This document shows positions 55,511-64,000 of a stretch of DNA of 64,000 bases, one piece after another. This stretch comes from Atrina japonica. Lineage: Eukaryota > Mollusca > Bivalvia > Pterioida > Pinnidae. A program made the translations under genes and the position numbers. The notes below the pieces were generated by a model. It was not told the origin of the DNA and made no database searches. It saw nothing but the letters and a program-made list of their open reading frames with translations. The stretch covers positions 1,482,501 to 1,546,500 of the forward strand of contig BROG01000030.1 of the NCBI GenBank assembly GCA_030159075.1, written 5' to 3'. The stretch's first letter is position 1. Every line of letters begins with the position of its first letter.

Positions 55511-56425
55511 GTGAGTAAGAACACATTGACCTTACAATTTGTTTCTCAAGAGTCTATTTTATCTGATTATCTTAATGGATAAATTACTTCTGTTCAGATT
55601 AATCCATGGTTGTGTATATATTAGAGTATTATATTTCAAAACCAGTTTCGATGTAATGCCTATGACGTCCCTATTATCTGTACGCTTAATTAGTTCTCCA
55701 CACACTATTGTACCTTTGGTACGAAAAGTGTCAATTGATACTCGCGACATCTTCGATTAATTATGTTCAATAATTGAATAAAATCAAAATATTATTAAGA
55801 TTGATACTACAGTTATATGTACGTAATAATTTGACATAAAATATAAAAAATCCCATGATTCACACAGAAATACTCATATGTAATAATCAGATATCTAATT
55901 TAAATCTCACAATCTACACTTGTTGATATTGTAAATATTTACAGCGATGTCTTTTAATATTATATAACTATGTGTTCTATTTTAAAATTTAATTGTACAC
56001 AAGTTACAGATATATATATATATTAAACCGTTATTTTCTCTGTATACTTTTTTTTGCCGACTTATAAGTATTCGAAATGTATATATATTTCCATATATTT
56101 TCTTCATAAAAAAATTCAGCTTTGAAAAAGTTCGTGTATTTTTTGCCCTTTTTATTTGATAATTGTGTACGATTTTCCACAGTCACTACAACTGACATTT
56201 AAAGAACGAGGTATTCATGTAAACATGTTTTTTTAAAGTTTGTTAATGGGAGTACAAGAACATATGTTTTTATATGTCAAGTAAACATTGGCACATGGAA
56301 AATAATGGTTATTCAACACAAAACCACGATTATTTTTGCTGATAGAGAATATTTGCTTGGAGAATCAAGATACCTTGTTAATCTCGTCCATTATTCTTCA
56401 TTTTTCTTTAATTTGTACATTATAT
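55511..56425 (+). other. Start of the intron after the channel T1 exon
   Basis: The donor gtgagtaag begins here. The sequence is AT-rich with no recognisable S1 exon (a hydrophobic segment followed by an extracellular loop). The intron continues to the window end by this reading. Confidence 0.7.
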
Positions 56426-56453
56426 TCTCTCTCTCTGTCTCTCTGTCTGTCTG

Positions 56454-56498
<45 letters not shown>
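56426..56498. repeat. (CT)n microsatellite with CTGT breaks
   Basis: CT dinucleotides with several TGTC interruptions in the first half. Confidence 0.97.
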
Positions 56499-56501
<3 letters not shown>

Positions 56502-57864
56502 ACACACGCATATGTATATATGAATTGGAAAGTTGGAAGCGAATAAAGAAGACTCGAACACAAGATTAAAACTTTGATAGCGTAATTTCCCGATTAGATT
56601 TAATGTCATCATGCGCATGTATTATTAAAATCAATGGTATTCAAACCAATTGGTTAATGGAATATTTATGTAAGTCCTATGTTAGAGCCAGAGGACGCAC
56701 TGAAATAGGTAATGACAAAAATGGCATAGTAAAGAGATCTAATGAATACGGATTGTCAAGTGTTTTATAGTATTTCAACAGATATAATATATCGACATCT
56801 TGCATTTAATAAAATGGAGCAAATCTCGGCGTGATCAGAGAAAGTGACAAATGCTATGGATAAAAATATATATAAACAATATATAAATATCTCGTTCATA
56901 TTATGTTCTTTTTATATTATGCAAACTCTGCACAAAACCTGGACTATGGCTAGTAACGGCAAGTTATTTTCCAGAAAACTCCTGTAGTGAATGAGAATGT
57001 CATAAATGACCATAGTTTTACATGGGGATAACATATACATCAAATAATTTGTTATAAAAGGCAGAAAGACACTCGTTCTTCTGACTGCAACCTCGTCATG
57101 GAACACTCTAGTTACTTACAAAGGTCACGATAAGTTAAACCATGAATTTTTATCTTTTCATATTATTTTATCCTTGTTCATTCACACTTAGGGACGTACG
57201 TACTTCTAGATTACAGAATACACGACTTTTGACTATAGCATTTTCATATTAGTTTGAAAGTCAATGCTTGAATCAATTATCTGTACACTAGGGGGCGTAC
57301 AACATATGATGTGTTTTTCTTAGCAGCCGATTTCTATGAACATTGAAAATATAATTCGCCATGTGGTGCGTAGGAGGAATAAACTGGTAAATTTATTTCG
57401 TAGTTGAACTGCAAACATGAGTAGAACTCTTGTTTTCCCTATTCTCTTCAAAGTTTATAAATAGACCAAGTAGACACAAATCATATAAGTAATAACTACA
57501 GTCATTTAAATTAAATATCTTTATGAAACATATTATAGTATAATGGACTATATTTGTATAAAAAGCACACAATGGCATGGAGAGCAGTTGTTTACATATA
57601 TGTATCAAACATTGAGTGTTATAGAAAAGCTAATAATTGGTCAGTGAATATAATAAAGCAACAAGTAAAATGTGGATGAATGATATCGCATTCAATACTG
57701 ATTATTTGAGTGGTGAGATAGCGGATTCTTTAAATATCATATCATTATCGTTAATATATAATATTTCTCTGTTGAAATCAATGGACTTGGTAATATTTAT
57801 AATTGGGATAATTGCTAATAGAATCGTCACACGATGCACGTGACCTTGATGAATACATTCAGTA
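56499..57864. other. No gene recognised
   Basis: AT-rich with short frames only, probably within the channel intron. Confidence 0.45.
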
Positions 57865-58850
57865 GTACATGGTGTCTGATATACTTATGAATAGAATTAG
57901 GACATGGTGTCTGATATACTTATGAATAGAATTAGGACATGGTGTCTGATATACTTATGAATAGAATTAGGACATGGTGTCTGATATACTTATGACTAGA
58001 ATTAGGACATGGTGCCTGATATACTTATGACTAGAATTAGGACATGGTGTCTGAAATACTTATGACTAGAATCAGGACATGGTGTCTGAAATACTTATGA
58101 CTAGAATTAGGACATGGTGTCTGATATACGTATGACTAGAAATAGGACACGGTGTCTGATATACTTATGACTAGAGTTAGGACACGGCGTCTGATATACT
58201 TATGACTAGAATCAAGACATGGTGTCTGATATACTTATGACTAGTATTAGGACATGGTGTCTGATATACTTATGGATAGAATTAGGACATGGTGTCTGAT
58301 ATACTTATGGATAGAATTAGGACACGGTGTCTGATATACCTATGGATAGAATTAGGACATGGTGTTTGATATACTTATGACTAGAATTAGGACATGGTGT
58401 CTGATATACTTATGACTAGAATCAAGACATGGTGTCTGATATACTTATTACTAGTATTAGGACATGGTGTCTGATATACTTAGGACTAGAATTAGGACAC
58501 GGTGTCTGATATACTTATGACTAGAATTAGGACATCATGTCTGATATACTTATGACTAGAATTAGGACATGGTGTCTGATATACTTATGGATAGAATTAG
58601 GACATCATGTCTGATATACTTAGGACTAGAATCAAGACATGGTGTCTGATATACTTATTACTAGTATTAGGACATGGTGTCTGATATACTTAGGACTAGA
58701 ATTAGGACACGGTGTCTGATATACTTATGACTAGAATTAGGACATCATGTCTGATATACTTAGGACTAGAATTAGGACACGGTGTCTGATATACTTATGA
58801 CTAGAATTAGGACATCATGTCTGATATACTTATGACTAGAATTAGGACAC
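57865..58850. repeat. Tandem array, period 35 bp, with 210-bp higher-order repeat
   Basis: The unit contains gacatggtgtctgatatact then tatgactagaattag. Consecutive starts at 57901 and 57936 give 35 exactly. The variant string atacttattactagtattag recurs at 58441 and 58651, six units apart, with matching variants around it. About 28 units. Confidence 0.96.
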
Positions 58851-58851
58851 G

Positions 58852-59088
58852 GCGCAATGCTCTAAACACTCGGCCACGGAGGCCATTGGTGTATAAATAT
58901 AAAACATCTCAGATACCAAAGTATAAATCTTTAGGATGTCCAGGACAGAGATACAAATTCGGCAAAAATGGACAAACACGGACCTCTGGAAACCAAGAGG
59001 TGGGATCAGGTGCCATGGAGGAGTAAGCATCCCCTGTTGACCGGTCACACCCGCCGTGAATCCACAGGCAAGTCTAAATGAAATACGG
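58852..59088 (+). mobile_element. Interspersed repeat, 'ggtgggatcaggtg' family, inserted in the satellite
   Basis: Begins with gctctaaacactcggccacg, whose reverse complement is tRNA-like (GTGGCCGAGTG). It continues aggatgtccaggacagaga, tggacaaacacggacctctg, gaggtgggatcaggtgcc, gcatcccctgttgaccggtc and ends near aaatgaaat. It separates the 35-bp array from the 33/34-bp one. Confidence 0.8.
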
Positions 59089-59094
59089 GAAGAT

Positions 59095-61030
59095 ATGACT
59101 TGAATGGATAGAATTAGGACATGGTGTCCGAGAAATATTATTAATAGAATTAGTACTTAGCGTCTGTGATATAAATGGATAAAATTATGACATGGTGTCC
59201 GAGAAATTTATTAATGGAATTAGTACATAGCGTCAGTGATATTAATGGATAAAATTAGGGAATGGTGTATGTAATATTTATGAAAAGAATTAGTACATGG
59301 TATCTGTGAAATGTATGAATAGAAGTAGGACATGGTACCAGTGATATATAAATAGAACTAGGACATGGTACCAGTGATATATAAATAGAACTAGGACATG
59401 GTACCAGTGATATAAAAATAGAATTAGGACATGGTACCAGTGATATATAAATAGAATTAGGACATGGTACCAGTGATATATAAATAGAACTAGGACATGG
59501 TACCAGTGATATAAAAATAGAATTAGGACATGGCACCAGTGATATATAAATAGAACTAGGACATGGTACCAGTGATATATAATTAGAATTAGGAATTGGT
59601 ACCAGTGATATATAAATAGAAGTAGGACATAGTGCTTGTGATATATTAATGAATAGAACTAGGACATGGTACCAGTGATATATAAATAGAACTAGGACAT
59701 GGTACCAGTGATACTTATAATATAATTAGGACATAGTGCTTTTGATATATTAATGAATAGACCTAGGATATGGTACCAGTGATATATAAATAGAATTAGG
59801 ACATGGTACCAGTGATATATTTATAGAATTAGGACATAATGCTTTTGATATATTAATGAATAGAACTAGGACATGGTACCAGTGATATTTATAATAGAAT
59901 TAGGACATAGTGCTTTTTATATATAATGGAATTACCATGGTATGATTGATATTTATAATAGAACTAGGACATGGTACCAGTGATATTTATAATAGAATTA
60001 GGACATGGTACCAGTGATATTTATAATAGAATTAGGACATGGTACCAGTGATATTTATAATAGAATTAGGACATGGTACCAGTGATATTTATAATAGAAT
60101 TAGGACATGGTGATGATATTTATAATAGAATTAGGACATGGTACCAGTGATATTTATATTTATAGGACATTAGTGATATTTATAATAGAATAGGACATGG
60201 TTTTGATATATTAATTAGGACATGGTACCAGTGATATTTATAATAGAATTAGGACATGGTATCAGTGATATTTATAATAGAAGTAGGACATGGTACCAGT
60301 GATATTTATAATAGAATTAGGACATAGTGCTTTTTATATATTAATGAATAGAATTAGGACATGGTATCATTGATATTTATAATAGAATTAGGACATAGTG
60401 CTTTTTATATATTAATGAATAGAATTAGGACATGAAGTGAATAGAATTAGGACATGGTACCAGTGATATTTATAATAGAATTAGGACATAGTGCTTTTTA
60501 TATATTAATGAATAGAATTAGGACATGGTACCAGTGATATTTATAATAGAATTAGGACATAGTGCTTTTTATATATTAATGAATAGAATTAGGACATGGT
60601 ACCAGTGATATTTATAATAGAATTAGGACATGGTACCAGTGATATTTATAATAGAATTAGGACATAGTGCTTTTTATATATTAATGAATAGAATTAGGAC
60701 ATGGTATCAGTGATATTTATAATAGAATTAGGACATAGTGCTTTTTATATATTAATGAATAGAATTTACATGTACCAGTGATATTTTAAGGACATGGTAT
60801 CTTTTTATATATTAATGAATAGAATTAGGACATGGTATCATTGATATTTATAATAGAACTAGGACATGGTACCAGTGATATTTATAATAGAATTAGGACA
60901 TGGTATCAGTGATATTTATAATAGAATTAGGACATAGTGTTTGTGATATATTAATGAATAGAATTAGGACATGGTATCAGTGATATTTATAATAGAATTA
61001 GGACATGGTACCATTGATATTCATGTTTAG
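59095..61030. repeat. Tandem array, period 33-34 bp with interleaved 37-bp units
   Basis: Units contain aggacatggtaccagtgata then tataaatagaacta (33) or tttataatagaatt (34). From about 59610 these are mixed with longer units reading gacatagtgctttttatata then ttaatgaatagaattag (37). The shared aattaggacatggt core relates it to the 35-bp array at 57865. Several units near 60110-60210 and 60760-60800 are broken. Confidence 0.93.
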
Positions 61031-61228
61031 AATCGGTACATCTTTTTTATGTTGTTTTTGTTTTTTGCTTTTATTTTACTAATTATGATAGGTTTTATAC
61101 ATGATTCTTGTCATATAAATGAGTAAAATTAGATGTAGTACATGAGGCAAATAATTTTTGCCAGTTGATAAAAAATAGATCATTACTATATATGCCTTTT
61201 TAACAAATTATCGTATATTTTTTATTTC

Positions 61229-61242
61229 TATTATTATTATTA

Positions 61243-61289
<47 letters not shown>

Positions 61290-61320
61290 ATTATTATTAT
61301 TATTATTATTATTATTATTG
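61229..61320. repeat. (ATT)n microsatellite
   Basis: ATT trinucleotides with two interruptions. Confidence 0.95.
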
Positions 61321-61936
61321 TATTTCATCCCCTGCGTATCTTTAATGAATATAAATATGATGCAAAATCAAAAAATATTGTGATTTTCCGTGAAAAAGAA
61401 CCTTAAACGTCTGTTAATAAGGAACTACACATATGTGACAGGAATAGTTTTTATATCGGTAAATGTTACACGGGTCATTTTATAATTATACATTGTTGCA
61501 CATAATACTTGTTAATCTGGTAGAAATGACTTTTATGTTAAAAAAATCAATATTTTGTCTCAATGAACTGTCGCTTACCTCTATCACACAGACACAGTCA
61601 GCAATGAAGTTAATTAAATCCGTTAATATTACCTGTATGATTGACATCTGAAGAAATCAGAATTATTTTCTACTATGTTTGAGAAATGTATCTAGAATGC
61701 GCGTGCTGTATTTTTTCTATTAATTCACAAAATATCATAGCTTTTATAATTAATAACGAATTTTCAATATCACAAGATTTAATTGATCAGTTTTATGAGG
61801 GATATTGTAAAACTATTAAATAAGATATCAAGTGACATACACTTTCATACACCAATCATAATTTTACTGCAATTTGTCAAAGGTATGTTTTTCCATGATT
61901 TATTCATTCGTTCATAATCATTGTTTTGTTTTTCAG
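61321..61936. other. No gene recognised
   Basis: AT-rich with short frames only. Confidence 0.4.
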
Positions 61937-62026
61937 TTAATACACCTTGTATTTGAAGCCTTTTTGCATAACATACAGAAACATCGTAATAATATGTAAA
62001 ATGGCTTCAAATATAAGGTGTATTTT
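61937..62026 (+). ncRNA. Long near-perfect hairpin, miRNA-precursor-like or MITE
   Basis: The left arm (acaccttgtatttgaagcc, starting 61942) pairs with the right arm (ggcttcaaatataaggtgt, ending 62021). Extending the stem toward the loop gives about 27 of 28 positions paired including G-U, with one U-U mismatch. The loop is about 24 bases, so the total length of about 80-90 is in the pre-miRNA range. It lies in the presumed channel intron. No known miRNA seed is claimed. A small palindromic transposon remnant is an equal alternative. Confidence 0.35.
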
Positions 62027-62673
62027 AATTACTCAATTTCAGTTTGTTGAGATATACCTTGTACCAACAACTGATTGTTGTAAATGATCACATTTTACGC
62101 TTCAATTTCAAGTAATATGTTGTTTGAATCAAATTGGTTTTGAATGAATCATGTATTCGATCAGCAAGAATCATTTTATTGCCAATATAACTGAGACGTG
62201 TGTGAAATGAAACGCTTGATTTAGATTTCCTCTATGCATTGTAGTTTCACTGCAAATCCAGGCAGTCAGAAAATATATCCATCAGTCTACTTGCGTTGTG
62301 TTACACAACACGCATTACAATAGCAATACATTTATTTGCGTTTTGCAGAACATATTAAAAATGATAGTGTAATGTTTTACGTTCTACAGAGCACAAACAT
62401 GTACTACATCAATGGTTATTGTTTATCCTGGAGAACGTTTTTCAATATTTTCCTGTTAATTCGACAGAATACTTATTTATATAATTTTGCAGAACATACA
62501 TAAATTAAATGTTTTTTATCATTCTAGAGAACAATTACGTATTGTTGTACCATATAAAACACTTCTTATCTTTACGACAGTATATGTATTAAGAAGATGT
62601 ATTTATTTATATCCTGCTAAATCGATGCCAGTCTATTAGTTTATACTGAAAAAAAAAGAATAATTCGCTCAAG
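62027..62673. other. No gene recognised
   Basis: AT-rich with short frames only. Confidence 0.4.
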
Positions 62674-62892
62674 TAGCACCATTTAAATTCTAAACTTTTC
62701 CAAGTTAAGATATTTATCCCTTAGACGGATTTGGCAAAACATTGATATTAATTATTTGGCCTTGTATGATACCACCTTTTTAATTAGAACTCAACAGAAA
62801 AGTCTTTTTGACAGAAACGATCGTCTTGGGCATTTGTTTTGGCCTCTTTTATAAAACTATAACTGGTATTGTTAATAACATTTATTCTAGAG
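62674..62892 (+). mobile_element. Hammerhead-bearing repeat, degenerate copy
   Basis: Starts gcaccatttaaattctaaac, then 'tagacggatttgg', 'ttatttggccttgtatgata', and gacagaaacgatcgtc at 62810-62825. The CTGATGA core has become cagaaaa (62795-62801), so the ribozyme should be dead, although stem II, stem III and the GTC triplet remain. Confidence 0.72.
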
Positions 62893-62952
62893 AATATCTT
62901 TATTATATTTAACTTTATTGTACAGAATATATATCTATATTTACGGAACATA

Positions 62953-63108
62953 TTTGAGCCGGCTTGGCTCAGTCGGTAGCGCGCTCGAATATTGATCGTG
63001 AGGTCGTGAGTTCGAGTCCAGCCTGCGGTAGGTTGGTTTCCTGTCCTTCGGATGAGACAGTAAAACTCGTGGTCCCGTGTTGCAGTAGGTGTCGGCACTT
63101 TAAATAAC
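62953..63108 (+). mobile_element. tRNA-derived SINE, 5' part only
   Basis: The head reads gagccggcttggctcagtcgg (A-box) and gagttcgagtcc (B-box), then the shared body 'cggatgagacagtaaaa', ggtcccgtgttgcagtaggt and 'gtcggcac', where it breaks off. The same subfamily as the 18172 copy. The minus-strand open frame over it is repeat-derived. Confidence 0.8.
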
Positions 63109-63756
63109 ACTTACTGCATTAATTGTAAATTCCTCTTAAACACCAAGGAAAACAACCGAGGGAAAGGAATATTTACATAATAATGCGATATCATAGGTTC
63201 CTGTGTATGATGCATTTACCAGAAACAAAAAATAGAGTAAATTATATATCAGAATATCGCTTCACTGCATCAGACTGTATAGTATACGATAAGATAGACA
63301 AACCGCGTTTTATAAACTGACCTTTAAACAAATCCGTGTCGCATATAAAATCAATGTATCAAAACTAAACAAAAAAGTGAAATAAATATTTGATGTGTAA
63401 ATGTAGAATCCAACAGAATTGTCCATAATCAATCTTCATTGCTAGTGTTTATGATTCCCAGGTATTCAAATATTCAATATATTTGCAAAAAAGACACCCT
63501 CCGGGAATAACTGTTTGAATACATATGTATGATGTTTTTAAATTAATTTGCATGACACACTGTTAAAACTCATATTTATCAATTCAACGCATGTTATTAC
63601 AAATGTCGGATAATTTGATACCAAAAGTAAGTCATTTGAAATATAATTCTTTGTTTTATGTACCGGGAAATATTTCAGTTGTCAAAATGAGAGGAGTGTC
63701 TTTTATATTAATATAGTAAAATTGATATGATCACCTTCTATAGAGGACATTGGAAA
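63109..63756. other. No gene recognised
   Basis: AT-rich with short frames only. Confidence 0.4.
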
Positions 63757-63812
63757 GATTTATTTGTTTGTTAAAATGTCCCGTAAACAATTCTTCACTT
63801 ACATGGATATGT
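63757..63812 (-). mobile_element. SINE tail fragment
   Basis: Plus-strand tttatttgtttgttaaaatg then 'tcccgtaaacaattcttcac' and 'ttacatgga' resembles the tail end of the 187-504 family, diverged. Confidence 0.4.
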
Positions 63813-63869
63813 AACAGACACAAAGTTAAGTTTAAACTTATTTATTTTACAACGATTAACAAACAAGTT

Positions 63870-64000
63870 ATTTCAACTTAAATTAATTAATGTCTCTCGT
63901 TGGCCCCGATGTTGGCGTGCGAGTTCCATGCTGTGGGAGGAAACACGAGTACGCGGAGAAAACTCACGTGTCCTTCTTGACGACCACCATACCATCTCAC
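63870..64000 (+). repeat. Conserved interspersed repeat running off the window
   Basis: Contains ctgtgggaggaaacacgag, tacgcggagaaaactcacg and 'gacgaccaccataccatctc'. The 'ggaggaaac .. ggagaaaac' pairing is typical of a repeat widespread in molluscs and other animals. It is cut by the window end. Confidence 0.55.

Noticed and set aside
59255..59536. Minus-strand frame with an 11-residue repeat
   Set aside because: Reverse reading of the 33-bp satellite.
62953..63025. A functional tRNA gene, suggested by A-box and B-box and a partly pairing acceptor stem
   Set aside because: It continues into the same body as the SINEs at 18172 and 187, the anticodon arm is irregular, and the acceptor pairing has mismatches. 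It is a SINE head.
62784..63110. 108-codon minus-strand protein
   Set aside because: It spans the SINE at 62953 and part of the hammerhead repeat; residues such as GWTRTHDL are SINE head translation.
55583..64000. Remaining channel exons (S1-S6)
   Set aside because: No open frame with a voltage-sensor arginine ladder or a TVGYG-type pore signature was seen, so the rest must lie beyond the window.

Overview
This is an AT-rich, very repeat-dense piece of an animal nuclear genome, with one unmistakable protein-coding exon. The organism is most likely a mollusc and probably a bivalve. This rests on several tRNA-headed SINE families with tails of the 'gttgtttaacgtcc' kind, a short interspersed repeat carrying a type I hammerhead ribozyme like those known from mussels, and the long TA, GA and minisatellite arrays. 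The species cannot be named from this window. No bacterial or viral gene arrangement is present.

The coding content is one exon of a Shab-class (Kv2/KCNB) voltage-gated potassium channel at 54676-55510, plus strand. It has a splice acceptor in front and a strong donor behind. It encodes a variable N-terminal region, the complete T1 tetramerisation domain with its HX5CX20CC zinc motif, and the T1-S1 linker. The transmembrane exons S1-S6 are not found before 64000, so the intron after it is longer than 8.4 kb. The start-codon exon is not identified with confidence. Two weaker coding-like segments are flagged: a thrombospondin type 1-like half-module after an acceptor at 14220, and a signal-peptide-like start ending in a donor at 45142-45201. 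Neither is established.

Layout. 0-5 kb: a complete SINE with target duplications, a foldback element, an array of a GAGAAAAACTAGGTTTAA-type motif in both orientations, and an array of the palindrome GTGATATCAC. 5-10 kb: degraded SINEs and a G/C hairpin element. 10.6-12.7 kb: a 95-bp array passing into a 64-bp array with higher-order structure. 14-19 kb: the TSP1-like segment, CT and TA microsatellites, the best hammerhead-ribozyme element, and a 35-bp array split by a SINE. 20.2-21.5 kb: an element with inverted ends. 22.5-23.8 kb: a 34-bp array. 24-39 kb: mostly unremarkable, with scattered SINEs, CTAT and GAT microsatellites and a second copy of the GAGAAAAAC array. 39.6-41.1 kb: a 33-bp array. 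42-51 kb: SINE copies and a cluster of non-B-DNA repeats. 51.5-52.9 kb: a 49-bp array and a second hammerhead element. 54.5-55.5 kb: the channel exon, with a TA tract close upstream. 57.9-61.0 kb: a related 35/33/34-37-bp satellite cluster. 61.9-64 kb: a miRNA-like hairpin, a degenerate hammerhead element and SINE pieces.

The most interesting content beyond the channel exon is the family of hammerhead-bearing repeats. There are four copies, all on the plus strand. Two have a recognisable catalytic core and compensatory pairing in stem I. The rest of the window is best read as intron and intergenic DNA shaped by SINE insertion and tandem-repeat growth.
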